Below, one piece after another: positions 1-8,667 of a stretch of DNA of 64,000 nucleotides. The DNA is from Lachnospiraceae bacterium. GTDB lineage: Bacteria > Bacillota > Clostridia > Lachnospirales > Lachnospiraceae. The notes under the pieces were generated by a model. That model saw only the letters and a program-made list of their open reading frames with translations. It did not search any database and was not told where the DNA came from. The position numbers and the translations under genes were made by a program. Position 1 is the stretch's first letter. The number at the start of each line of letters is the position of its first letter. Location of the stretch: positions 21,839-85,838 of the forward strand of contig JAFXTJ010000052.1 of assembly GCA_017535945.1 (NCBI GenBank). Reading direction: 5' to 3'.

Positions 1-2
1 TC

Positions 3-494
3 AACCAGAAAACGGTCAAGGAAACCTACGCCGAGAGAGAGGATGCGGAAAAGCATCTGCCCACAGGGATGCCCCTGACCGGTGCGGCCATCATGATCGT
101 CACCAGGGATCTGCGCGATGCCGTGACCATCGACGAATCCATCGAGCGGCTGAATGAACTGACCGCGGACGGCGTCGGTGAGGAAGATCTGCCCGGCCAT
201 CCCATCCTGCATTTTACGGAGGCCGCCGCCGGCTCATCCGTTGTCGCTTCCGGCGCGGGAACCGTCGAACGCGTGGATATGGACGAGAAATACGGACAGC
301 AGGTCGTGATCGATCACGGCAACGGCTATCAGTCCGTTTACCGCAATGCCGGTGATGCCATGGTACGTGCGGGAGACGAGGTGACAAGGGGATCCATCCT
401 CTTCATCATCGACAGCAACAACATCGTCGGATACCAGCTCATGCAGGACGGGTCCTACATCGACCCGCTGTCCATGACACAGATCGACGGCTGA
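3..494 (+). CDS. LytM/M23-like peptidoglycan-binding protein, C-terminal part (starts before the window)
   Basis: The frame is open from the first bases, so the true start lies upstream. The last ~90 residues follow the LytM (M23) beta fold: a G-T-V segment, then DHGNGYQSVY, then GDEVTRGSILFII, ending in a D-P-L tail. In active M23 enzymes the zinc site needs a histidine in the Y-x-H-L segment and an H-x-H near the end; here those places read YRNA and YQLM, so the visible ligands are missing. I infer a non-catalytic LytM domain, as in SpoIIQ- or EnvC-like proteins that bind partners or activate amidases. A bactofilin follows 22 bases downstream, a pairing known for M23 proteins in cell-shape control. 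The N-terminal architecture cannot be seen. Confidence 0.7.
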   Translation, partial: NQKTVKETYAEREDAEKHLPTGMPLTGAAIMIVTRDLRDAVTIDESIERLNELTADGVGEEDLPGHPILHFTEAAAGSSVVASGAGTVERVDMDEKYGQQVVIDHGNGYQSVYRNAGDAMVRAGDEVTRGSILFIIDSNNIVGYQLMQDGSYIDPLSMTQIDG

Positions 495-516
495 CCATCA
501 TAAGGAGGAAGTATCG

Positions 517-1200
517 TTGTTCGGCAGAAACAGAGCATCAAAGGGCAGGATCATGACGGTCATCGGTCCGGATGTAGTGATCGAGGGATCCGTCATCGGC
601 AGACGGGCGATCCGTGTCGATGGTATCGTCAACGGCGCTGTCCGTACGAGGGATTCCGTGGTGATCGGCAGCAACGGCGTTGTCCGCGGCGGTATCAAAG
701 CAAGCAGTGTCGTCAATGCAGGAGAGGTATACGGCGGGATCGAAGCCCCTCAGGGCAGGATCGAGATCAGTGATACCGGCAGAGTCTACGGCGATCTCAC
801 AGCTGCCAGGGTCATCATTGATGAAGATGCCGTTTTCCAGGGCCACTGCACCCTGACCGGCAGATCTGCCATGCCGGCATCCGAGACCATTCTGGTGCCC
901 GATGATCTGGAAGAACAGGCGGAACGCGAGATCGCAAAATCCAGACGCGGCCGTTCCGGAAGACGCAGGCGCGGCACCGAAGCCGCCGTTCCGGAAACGG
1001 ATGAGGTGCCGGCCGTCACAGAGGATATCACATATGACCGGGAAGATACGGCGGACGAGACGGCGTATATCCGGGAAGAAGATACAGGCTACGGATCCTA
1101 TACAGACGACAGCGAGAGCTATTTCGCGGAAAACACCGGGGACGACGGATACAGCGAAGAATACGGGGTTTACGAGGAAGATCCGGAACGAGACGGCTGA
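517..1200 (+). CDS. Bactofilin (polymer-forming cytoskeletal protein)
   Basis: Residues ~13-115 form the short glycine- and valine-rich repeats of the bactofilin beta-helix (GPDVVIEGSV, RVDGIVNGAV, GVVRGGIKAS, GRVYGDLTAA). Bactofilins polymerise without nucleotide and scaffold wall enzymes at the membrane. The tail is unusual: a basic patch (SRRGRSGRRRRG, ~residues 143-154) followed by ~70 residues rich in Asp, Glu and Tyr, probably disordered. The start is TTG at 517, supported by a strong AAGGAGGAA ribosome site at 502-510. The gene follows the LytM-like protein and is probably co-transcribed with it. Its last 31 bases overlap the 3' end of the convergent yerC-like gene. Confidence 0.9.
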   Translation: MFGRNRASKGRIMTVIGPDVVIEGSVIGRRAIRVDGIVNGAVRTRDSVVIGSNGVVRGGIKASSVVNAGEVYGGIEAPQGRIEISDTGRVYGDLTAARVIIDEDAVFQGHCTLTGRSAMPASETILVPDDLEEQAEREIAKSRRGRSGRRRRGTEAAVPETDEVPAVTEDITYDREDTADETAYIREEDTGYGSYTDDSESYFAENTGDDGYSEEYGVYEEDPERDG

Positions 1201-1502
1201 TCGCCGCCCTGATCTTTATCATCCAGCCTCTGAAAGACCATTTCGTACCCGCCCTCTCCGTAATTCAGCGAGCGGTTCACCCTGCTGATGGTGGCCGTGG
1301 AAGCTCCCGTGGCTGCCGCGATCTCCAGGTAGGTCCTGCCGGCGTCCAGCATCCTGGACACCTCGTAGCGCTGCGATATGGACAGGAGTTCGTTGACGGT
1401 ACACAGATCTTCGAAGAAGCGGTAGCACTCCTCTTTGTCCCGCAGACACAGGATCGCCTCAAACATGTGATCGACCGATGCCTGTCTCAGCTTTTCATTC
1501 AT
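1170..1502 (-). CDS. YerC/YecD family TrpR-like DNA-binding protein
   Basis: The 110-residue protein begins MNEKLRQASV and carries an all-helical TrpR-type fold with a helix-turn-helix around the YLEIAAATGASTATISRVNR region. The YerC/YecD family is the Firmicutes relative of the tryptophan repressor; its ligand and targets are mostly undefined. I chose ATG at 1502 because a GGGAGG ribosome site lies 8 bases upstream; a longer frame to 1532 has no such site. It is a single-gene unit facing bactofilin, and the two 3' ends overlap. A full set of trp genes lies about 30 kb away, but nothing here shows a direct regulatory link. Confidence 0.85.
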   Translation of the reverse strand: MNEKLRQASVDHMFEAILCLRDKEECYRFFEDLCTVNELLSISQRYEVSRMLDAGRTYLEIAAATGASTATISRVNRSLNYGEGGYEMVFQRLDDKDQGGDQPSRSGSSS

Positions 1503-1576
1503 GATGGATACCTCCCGGCAACAGTTTACCACACTAAAACATTAAAGTAAAAGATTTTCAAAGGAGCACCGGCGGC

Positions 1577-3208
1577 ATGAACAACAGGAAAGCGGATAAC
1601 AGGATCTTTCTCCTCCTCTTTGCTGTCCTCGCGGCAGCCGGTGCCGCGCTGCGTTTCTTTCGTTTCGGAATGGTCCCGGCCGGTCTCAACCAGGACGAAG
1701 CCTCGATCGGTTATGACGCCTACTGTCTCGCAACCTGGGGAATGGACCGGAACGGCTATCACTGGCCGGTTTATCCGATCTCCTGGGGATCCGGCGGCGG
1801 CAGTCCGCTCCTGGACTACCTGGTGACCCTGTCCACCGCGTTATTCGGCAAAAATATCTATTCCCTGCGTCTCGTGCCGGCGCTCCTCGGAAGCCTCACA
1901 CCGCCCCTTCTGGCGCTGCTTCCCTTTGCCGTCCCGCAGAACGCGGAACAAAACAGTGAAGCATCCGGCAGTCTCAGGCAGTTCTTTTCTCTGGCGATCC
2001 TGTTCCCGGCCGTCGTAAATCCCTGGCATCTGATGATGAGCCGCTGGACACTGGATGCCAATATCCTGCCGTTCTTCCTGACGCTGTCTGTTCTGTCCTT
2101 TCTTCATGCGGCCGCATCGACTGTCCGCCGGCTGCCGAAATATCTGCTTTCCGCTTTCTGCTTTGCTCTGTGTACGTGGTCCTACGGTTCCGCCACACTG
2201 GTGGTGCCGCTCGCCCTTGTGCTCATCGGGATCTGCTGCGTGCGGAACGGGAGGATGACACTGCGGGAACTCTTCCTCTCCGCCTTGATCTTTGTCCTGA
2301 CACTTTCCCCGCTGATCCTGTTTTTTGCGGTCAATCTGTCCGGGCGCGGTCCGATCGAGACGCCCTGGTTCTCGGTCCCCGTCCTCACCGCCTCCCGGAG
2401 CGTTTTCTCCTCCGGAAGCGAACTACTTTCGCTCATATTAAATAACATTCGATATTTAATTATCTTCTTCACCGTCGGCGCTGAACGGGACGAGTTATAC
2501 TGCAATGTCCTGCCGGGCTTTGCGCAGATGTACCGGTTCACCTTCCCGCTGACACTGGGCGGGATCTTCCTCTCCGTCAGGCGGATGCAAAAAAAGCACC
2601 CGGAGGATACGATATTCGTGATCCTGACCGGCTGCACGGCCGTATTCTCCCTTTTCATCGAACTGGACATCAACCGCATGACCATGCTGCTGGTCCCGTT
2701 CCTGTATTTTCAGGCTCTGGCCCTGCAGGCTCTGTGGCAGAAGAAAAAGGCTGCCGCAGTAGCCGTCTGTGCGCTCATTCTCTGCGGAGCACTCCTGTTC
2801 ACCCATGATTACTTCGGCGAGAGATACCGGGAATTAGCCTGTTCGGACGGATTCTTCATGCCGGGTTACGCGGAAGCCGCTCAGGCCGCCGCCGCGACCG
2901 CCGGAGACGGGAAACAGATCGTTTCCACCTACACCCGCGTCGCCGCACCGTTCGTCGTGGCACTCTATGCAACGGGTACGCCGCCGGAGGAATTCCGGGA
3001 CACCGTGGTATGGAAGGACGAAACGGCGGAATTCCGCATTGCCTCGGCTTTCTCTGATTTTGTCTTCGGATTGCCGGAGGATCTCTCCGGGATCGATCTG
3101 GACAGGCAGGTACTGATCCTGCATCAGTCGGAACTGGACGGTTTCCCCGGGATCGAAGCTGCGGAGATCACCGCTTACGGGGATTTTGCCCTGGTCAGGA
3201 AGCCCTGA
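1577..3208 (+). CDS. Polytopic GT-C (PMT/ArnT-like) glycosyltransferase
   Basis: The 543-residue protein has about ten to twelve hydrophobic segments and a C-terminal ~120-residue extracytoplasmic domain. Residues ~35-50 read GLNQDEASIGYDAY, the acidic loop after the first membrane helix that in GT-C enzymes of the PMT/ArnT (GT39/GT83) type holds the catalytic acid. Such enzymes move a sugar from a polyprenyl-phosphate donor onto proteins or envelope lipids outside the membrane. Donor and acceptor cannot be told from sequence. An AAAGGAG ribosome site lies 10 bases before ATG. Its 3' end meets two further GT-C-like genes on the other strand with a 9-base gap, suggesting one envelope-glycosylation locus. 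Confidence 0.8.
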   Translation: MNNRKADNRIFLLLFAVLAAAGAALRFFRFGMVPAGLNQDEASIGYDAYCLATWGMDRNGYHWPVYPISWGSGGGSPLLDYLVTLSTALFGKNIYSLRLVPALLGSLTPPLLALLPFAVPQNAEQNSEASGSLRQFFSLAILFPAVVNPWHLMMSRWTLDANILPFFLTLSVLSFLHAAASTVRRLPKYLLSAFCFALCTWSYGSATLVVPLALVLIGICCVRNGRMTLRELFLSALIFVLTLSPLILFFAVNLSGRGPIETPWFSVPVLTASRSVFSSGSELLSLILNNIRYLIIFFTVGAERDELYCNVLPGFAQMYRFTFPLTLGGIFLSVRRMQKKHPEDTIFVILTGCTAVFSLFIELDINRMTMLLVPFLYFQALALQALWQKKKAAAVAVCALILCGALLFTHDYFGERYRELACSDGFFMPGYAEAAQAAAATAGDGKQIVSTYTRVAAPFVVALYATGTPPEEFRDTVVWKDETAEFRIASAFSDFVFGLPEDLSGIDLDRQVLILHQSELDGFPGIEAAEITAYGDFALVRKP

Positions 3209-3217
3209 ACCGTTTCC

Positions 3218-4462
3218 CTATCTCCCGTCTTCGCGCAGCAGAATGAGTCTGTGCACCAGTATCCAGGAAGTCAGGAAAAACGCAGCCAGATAGATAAGTG
3301 CCAGCAGATGCAGGGAGACGCCCACCGCATCCATGCGTGCCGCACGGATGAAGATGATAAAGGTGCCGATATTGAGGACGCAGGCAGGCACGACCGATTC
3401 ACGCGGCAGCAGGGCGATCAGGAGGCTGAACAGGAGCACGGCGCCGTAATCATACCGGTCATGCATGGACGGCAGGAACATGACGCAGGTCCAGATCTGC
3501 CAGGCCAGCAGATAGAGCAGCCGCACCGGATCCCGCAGATCCCGTCGGATCGCCAGCGCAACCGACAGCGCGAGCAGCATCATCGTGAAGATCACCGCCG
3601 GCAGCGCCAGCGTCCCCAGATACTCGTCCAGTCCGAAATTATACGCATTCGGATAATTGGCCACCATCCCGTAATTCTCCGAGAACGAGGTCGTCCCGTA
3701 GTCCGTTCCCTCCGTCATCTGCATGAAATAGGTGAAGTAGGTGGCCCTCAGGCCGCGTCCGCAGAGCACCGCCGGAAGACCCGCGACGAGATAGCAGCCC
3801 GGGATCCACAGAAACTGCAGGATACTGAAATTCTTCTTCAGGAAGTAGAGCAGCACGAAAAACGGGAAGAAGAAGACGGACTGCAGTTTGAAGGAAAAAC
3901 TGATCCCCAGCATGGCAAAAGCGAGCGTGGGCCGGTCTTTGATGAGGAGCAGATAGACAGCAAGCAGGGCGAAAAAGATATAGAAACCGTCGCACTGCTT
4001 CCACAATGCGCTCTCCATGAAGACAAACGGCAGATAGCAGGTAAGCGCCGACATATAAGCCGCTTTTAACGGCGCATCGGCCGCGCCGCGGATCAGGAAC
4101 AGATCCCGCAGGAGGAAATATACCAGTCCCGCAATGAGATAATCAAAGATGCAGGAGAACAGGGAGGCCAGTACCCAGGGCTCCCAGGGGGAAAGCCCGA
4201 TGACGGCATACATGATATTGAAGGGGACATAGTAGTCTCCGATCACCTGCCGCATGCCTGCCACAAACCCGAGTTCCCTGTAGGTGTCAGGCCAGCCTTT
4301 GATGTAGAGCTCATAATCCGAGGAAATGGTGGTTTCCGGCGCCAGCTTCCATCGGATGATGAGGGATCCCGCAAAGAGGAGCACCAGGATGACCCGGTGG
4401 ATCGTCTCCCGGGAAAGCCCCAGCAGGAATCTGTCAAGCGCGGTCAGTTTTCTGTTCTTCAT
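3218..4462 (-). CDS. Polytopic membrane glycosyltransferase-like protein
   Basis: The 414-residue protein has roughly ten membrane segments. Its first periplasmic loop, ISSDYELYIKGW, resembles the loop of predicted mannosyltransferase-like GT-C proteins in Firmicutes and contains the expected acidic and aromatic residues. Substrate unknown. Its start lies inside the end of the upstream GT-C gene (29-base overlap), and the site before ATG is a poor ribosome binding sequence, so translation is probably coupled. It is the last gene of a minus-strand unit: clostripain-like peptidase, GT-C, GT-C. It may also be described as a hypothetical membrane protein; the GT-C assignment rests on topology and the first loop. 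Confidence 0.7.
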   Translation of the reverse strand: MKNRKLTALDRFLLGLSRETIHRVILVLLFAGSLIIRWKLAPETTISSDYELYIKGWPDTYRELGFVAGMRQVIGDYYVPFNIMYAVIGLSPWEPWVLASLFSCIFDYLIAGLVYFLLRDLFLIRGAADAPLKAAYMSALTCYLPFVFMESALWKQCDGFYIFFALLAVYLLLIKDRPTLAFAMLGISFSFKLQSVFFFPFFVLLYFLKKNFSILQFLWIPGCYLVAGLPAVLCGRGLRATYFTYFMQMTEGTDYGTTSFSENYGMVANYPNAYNFGLDEYLGTLALPAVIFTMMLLALSVALAIRRDLRDPVRLLYLLAWQIWTCVMFLPSMHDRYDYGAVLLFSLLIALLPRESVVPACVLNIGTFIIFIRAARMDAVGVSLHLLALIYLAAFFLTSWILVHRLILLREDGR

Positions 4463-6056
4463 GTTTCCCGATCCCTTTCTGTCCGATCCGGATGCGCATC
4501 AGATGATCCGCCGCCCCGGCTGCCGCAAAAGGCAGGAAGGCCGCCTCGTAGCGGAGCGCATAGCGCGCAGCCGCTTCCCAGATCTCATGAAAAAGCATCC
4601 CTCCGAAGATGAACAGCAGCAGCAGACCCGCTTCGCCGGCCAGCCGTCTTCTGCCCCTTATGAGAGAGAGCATCCCGTGGATGCTGAAGTAACAAAGGAG
4701 CAGATGGAAGAGATGCATTACTCCCTGCATGATATGGTATCCGGTCCCAAAGGTCAAGTCATCGGCCAGTGCGGGACGCAGGCCCTCCTGATGCCGGCCG
4801 GTCAGTTCCTGTTCCCGGAGGCTCCCCTTGGTGGGATCCCCCCATTGCGACAGGTATTTCCAGCCGAAGAAGCGGACCGTGTACCCGGGATGCGCGGCAA
4901 AGAGCCGGCAGCGCTCCCCGATCCTGTCCCATGCGAGGACCGCCGCCCTGTCACTGTCCAGCTCCGCCTCCGTCAGGAGCCGTCTGTTCTCTCCGTTGTA
5001 CCAGCCGTACAGTCCGGTCCCTGTCTCTTCCAGCCCCATCGCGATGTAGGCCGCTCCCGGTTCCCCGGCCGCCACCCGGTATCCGCTCACAGCCTCATAA
5101 TACCCGTTCAGTGCCTTTTGCGACAGGAGCGGCAGAAAGACAAGCCCCAGGACCGCGGCCACGATCACGGCAGCCTCGCGGTATTTCTTCTCCTTCAGCC
5201 TGCCGGGGAGGAGGAACACGCCGGTCATTCCCATGGCGATCAGCGCAATGAGCCCGTTCGTCTTGATGAAAAATGACAGGGAAGCGAGAAGTACGGCAGG
5301 CACAGCCGGACCGGGACGGTTCCTCTTCAGGAACAGGATCCAGAAATACAGGGCCCCAAACAGCGGACCCATGCTCCAGATATCGTTATAGATGTAAGTG
5401 ACATAGACATACAGCGCCAGAAATCCCGTACCGATCAGATTCCAGAATGCCAGTACCCGCAGATCCTCAAACAGTTCCCAGGTGATCTCATACAGAAAGA
5501 ACATCGTAAACCAGATCGATACGGCATTGCAGACCTGAAAGGCGGTCATGTTCTGCTCTCCGGAGAGCCGCATGATCCATCCGGACAGGAGGCAGTAGGA
5601 AAGCTGGTGCGGGCAGTAGACCAGATAGCCGCGATCGATGTCCGAATAATCCCCGCGCAGGAACTGCTGCGTGATCTCATGCAGCATTCCGGCATCGTTG
5701 GTGGGAAGCCCGCGGATCACGGCTATAAGGAAGGCACAGAACCCGATGAGCAGTACGGAGAAAACGGCAAAACCGGGACCGGGGATCAGGATCCGCCAGG
5801 AACCGAAAAACCGCGGGGAACGGTTTTTCAGATACGGATCCGCAAGCCGCAGGATCCCCCACAGGATCCCCAGTGCGGCAATAAGCGATAACACGGCGAG
5901 GATCGGGGAGGTCCGCACAAGCTCCGGGAGGTCATTTTCCTCGTACTGTCTGTACACAATGGTGAAAAACAGTCCGAAGACGAACAACAGGAGGCACAGC
6001 CCCCCGATCACCGCAGCCAGGATCCGGTAGAAACCCGACGTGAACCGCTTCTCCAT
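4434..6056 (-). CDS. Polytopic GT-C family glycosyltransferase-like protein
   Basis: The 540-residue protein begins with a membrane helix (residues ~12-33) and has about ten to twelve more. The segment GLPTNDAGMLHEITQQFLRGDYSDIDRG after the third helix resembles the acidic first loop of GT39-type enzymes, and the C-terminal region contains a periplasmic stretch before two final helices. No catalytic claim beyond family resemblance is justified. The gene starts 10 bases after the stop of the clostripain-like peptidase and overlaps the next GT-C gene by 29 bases, so the three are almost certainly one transcript. Confidence 0.7.
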   Translation of the reverse strand: MEKRFTSGFYRILAAVIGGLCLLLFVFGLFFTIVYRQYEENDLPELVRTSPILAVLSLIAALGILWGILRLADPYLKNRSPRFFGSWRILIPGPGFAVFSVLLIGFCAFLIAVIRGLPTNDAGMLHEITQQFLRGDYSDIDRGYLVYCPHQLSYCLLSGWIMRLSGEQNMTAFQVCNAVSIWFTMFFLYEITWELFEDLRVLAFWNLIGTGFLALYVYVTYIYNDIWSMGPLFGALYFWILFLKRNRPGPAVPAVLLASLSFFIKTNGLIALIAMGMTGVFLLPGRLKEKKYREAAVIVAAVLGLVFLPLLSQKALNGYYEAVSGYRVAAGEPGAAYIAMGLEETGTGLYGWYNGENRRLLTEAELDSDRAAVLAWDRIGERCRLFAAHPGYTVRFFGWKYLSQWGDPTKGSLREQELTGRHQEGLRPALADDLTFGTGYHIMQGVMHLFHLLLCYFSIHGMLSLIRGRRRLAGEAGLLLLFIFGGMLFHEIWEAAARYALRYEAAFLPFAAAGAADHLMRIRIGQKGIGKHEEQKTDRA

Positions 6057-6066
6057 GAATGCCCCG

Positions 6067-8481
6067 TTATCCCTCGACAGCCGGTGTCCAGTGATCCTTG
6101 TTATAGATATCCGTCAGCCGGTAAAGCATCCGCACGCGGCCGCTCCCGACGTCGGTATTGCTGATCCGCAGATCCTCCATCGCACCGGATACCGTCAGCG
6201 TCTCCCCGAGGAAGTAACTGTCCGAATACTCGCCGTCATAAGTATAGAAATCGGCGAGGAAATCGAGACGGTCCCCGTCGACAAGTTCCGTCAGGTTCTT
6301 GGCGATGACTTCGATCCCGGTCTCTTCATAATCATAATTCGCTCCGATCACCACACCGTACGGATGCGCATCGTCAAAGGTGACGAGGAGGTTCACGCGC
6401 TCATCGTTGAGCATCGCCGGCACATAGCCCGTGATCGCGCCGTCGCACTGATCGATATAGTAATAAGCCACCGGCTGCCCTTCAATGGAGACCCAGGTGC
6501 GGTCCTGCGGCGCCAGAAGGTTGCCGTTGTCATCGAATTCATAGACGTTGTCCAGCCCGAGGTCGACATAACCCTCGCCGTCGTCATAGAACATGTTGAG
6601 GACCAGTTCCTGCACCATGGACCAGGCGGTCTCGTCGAGACAGAGCACCCGGTTGCCCGAACCGTCCTCCTGCCAGACGAGCTCCGTATCCGGGAAACTG
6701 TTTTCGGAGATGTAGGTCGCCGCCACATCCGGCGCCACGCCCCTGTCGAGGAACGAGCAGTTCGAGGAGGTCAGTCCGGAGACGCCCGTGAGATTGCCGG
6801 AGAGCATCGTGGAGAGCAGCTGTGTCAGCGCATCCGCTCCGTCGTAAAGAGACGATGACCCGCCGGTCATGCTCTCGTATGCGCTCTGCGGACCGCCTGC
6901 GGCAGCCTGGCCGTAGGCACTCATGGAAGCGGCCTCCTGGATCATGCGCGTGTAGGATTCGTCCATTCCGATGGCTTCATAGGTATTCACGGCGGAATCG
7001 ACATTGGAAAGCCGCTTTGCCGGGAAATAGATCGAGAGTCCGTACGAATTGGGGATATTCTCCGAGGTCATATTGTACTTGACGGCACCCCGGATCCGCT
7101 CCGCGAGCGCCTGTCCCTCTTCCGTCCCCATATTCATGGCGAGATGCACGAGATCCACCTGATCGAGTTTGGATGAGGCGGCAAATTCCCGCGCTCCTCT
7201 TCTGGCATCGGAAACCGCTGCATATTCCCCGTCCGAGATCATCTTCGAGGTGGAGGAGGCAAATTCTTTCAGGCTCTCCGGGACCGTGAAGGAGAGTTCC
7301 GCCAGATCCACCACGGACAGTGTCGTCTTCTGCCCCGGCGCACTCGAAGCGCAGGCTGTGGTAAAGGTGTCCGCAATGCACTTGCCGATCTCCACCGTGG
7401 GTTTGCCGGGATCCTTTGACAGTTCCGTCAGCCATGTGGTGTAATACCAGCCCACGCCGGGCTCCGTCTCCTCCGAGGCGATCATGTAATCGGCGTACTC
7501 CGATACGACAAGCCCGGTCTCCACCGTCGCCATGAGACAGGCGTCAAAACCGACAAAATCGTAGGTGAGTCCGCCCTGCTTGAGCGCCTTGCCGATATTT
7601 GCGAGATCCATGGAGCCGGCACGGGGGTTCTTCTCATCATAACCGTAGCCCGACACCGAGCCGCCGCCGTGATCCCAGAAGATCAGATCATAGCGGTTGC
7701 CGCTCGTGTTCTTCTTTGCCCAGTTCAGGAACTGTACCAGTGTGGCGGGGTCCACCATGGAGCCGGTGCCCATATTGCTCTCCAGACACCTCATCCCGTT
7801 GTCCGCCACCTCATAGATCTGGTTGACGCCGGAGGAGATCACGCGGTTCTGCCAGCTACGGCAGCCGCCGGTATAGACGTAGATCCGCACATGATCGTTG
7901 ATGGAGGCATCGATCATCTCCTGCAGATCGCGGCTGGCCATGCCGCTCTTGGACTCCAGGTCCGTGCCGCACAGGTAGATCAGGATCACATTGGTGTCGT
8001 CCCCGCCGCCGCGGATGACAGTGCGCTTCTCACGCGCCCCGTCAGCCACCGCCGTGTTCAGCTGTCCCGTCTGATAGGCGGTATCCTTCCAGTCACCGTA
8101 ATCCGTGCTGCTCGTATACGATCCGCCGCCGCCCAGGAGCGCGGTCAGGAGCGATCCCATGTCCGTTCCGCCCTGCGCCTGTCCCGATGCGGTCTGTGTT
8201 TCGGTCACGGACGGTGTCTCCGCCGTTCCCGCAGGCTCCGTATCGGATCCGCCGAGACTGCGGAACAGGAAGAATACCACCAGCAGGATGGCGATCGCTC
8301 CCATGGAGATCCCGCCGCCGCGCACCGGCGCCGAAGAAGATCTGTTTCCGGACGGCTGTCCGCCGCCGTGGAAATTGGAGCCGCTCCCCACAGGACCCGT
8401 ACCGAGTCCCTCTCCTCTTCTGTGGACCCCCGTGCCCCCTTCCGTGATGTGTTTCTGTCTGCCGCCCGGCCTCTGTGCCAT
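6067..8481 (-). CDS. Membrane-anchored clostripain-type (C11) cysteine peptidase
   Basis: The 804-residue protein has a Gly/Arg/Ser-rich cytoplasmic start (1-58), one membrane helix (~59-78, ISMGAIAILLVVFFLF), a Ser/Thr-rich linker and a C11 catalytic domain from ~160. The caspase-like dyad is visible as His271 in FWDHGGG and Cys315 in GFDACLMA. C11 enzymes cleave after basic residues and act on surface or secreted proteins. The region after ~530 is a long C-terminal part of unknown role. It heads an operon with two GT-C glycosyltransferase-like genes, so processing of a glycosylated surface protein is a reasonable but unproven idea. TAAGGAG precedes ATG at a suitable distance. Confidence 0.9.
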   Translation of the reverse strand: MAQRPGGRQKHITEGGTGVHRRGEGLGTGPVGSGSNFHGGGQPSGNRSSSAPVRGGGISMGAIAILLVVFFLFRSLGGSDTEPAGTAETPSVTETQTASGQAQGGTDMGSLLTALLGGGGSYTSSTDYGDWKDTAYQTGQLNTAVADGAREKRTVIRGGGDDTNVILIYLCGTDLESKSGMASRDLQEMIDASINDHVRIYVYTGGCRSWQNRVISSGVNQIYEVADNGMRCLESNMGTGSMVDPATLVQFLNWAKKNTSGNRYDLIFWDHGGGSVSGYGYDEKNPRAGSMDLANIGKALKQGGLTYDFVGFDACLMATVETGLVVSEYADYMIASEETEPGVGWYYTTWLTELSKDPGKPTVEIGKCIADTFTTACASSAPGQKTTLSVVDLAELSFTVPESLKEFASSTSKMISDGEYAAVSDARRGAREFAASSKLDQVDLVHLAMNMGTEEGQALAERIRGAVKYNMTSENIPNSYGLSIYFPAKRLSNVDSAVNTYEAIGMDESYTRMIQEAASMSAYGQAAAGGPQSAYESMTGGSSSLYDGADALTQLLSTMLSGNLTGVSGLTSSNCSFLDRGVAPDVAATYISENSFPDTELVWQEDGSGNRVLCLDETAWSMVQELVLNMFYDDGEGYVDLGLDNVYEFDDNGNLLAPQDRTWVSIEGQPVAYYYIDQCDGAITGYVPAMLNDERVNLLVTFDDAHPYGVVIGANYDYEETGIEVIAKNLTELVDGDRLDFLADFYTYDGEYSDSYFLGETLTVSGAMEDLRISNTDVGSGRVRMLYRLTDIYNKDHWTPAVEG

Positions 8482-8545
8482 AGTATGTTCTCCTTACGGT
8501 TTCATCAGTTTCCGAATACACTCTCCGCTTCGCAGAGTCCCTGTC

Positions 8546-8574
8546 AGTATACCAAAATACGGTATCAACGACAA
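8546..8574 (-). promoter_or_regulatory. Putative promoter of the clostripain/GT-C operon
   Basis: Read on the minus strand, TTGTCG (8569-8574) and TATACT (8546-8551) are separated by 17 bases, 65 bases upstream of the peptidase start. The -35 box has two mismatches to consensus. It lies just beside the divergent lipoprotein promoter. Confidence 0.5.
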
Positions 8575-8599
8575 GCAGAAGCCCCCTTCCCGCTCCAAC

Positions 8600-8627
8600 T
8601 TGACGTTTCCCCCAAAAAGACTATAAT
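8600..8627 (+). promoter_or_regulatory. Putative sigma-A promoter for the lipoprotein-malQ-pfkA operon
   Basis: TTGACG (8600-8605) and a perfect TATAAT (8622-8627) are spaced 16 bases apart, 40 bases before the lipoprotein ATG. It is divergent from the peptidase promoter, leaving about 25 bases between the two -35 boxes. Confidence 0.7.
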
Positions 8628-8667
8628 CTTTGGTGTTTATTTCATTCGTTACCGGAGGAGAATAATT

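Noticed and set aside
7669-8667. In-frame upstream extension of the lipoprotein gene
   Set aside because: It would run antisense through the clostripain gene and bury the lipoprotein signal; promoter and ribosome site support ATG 8668.
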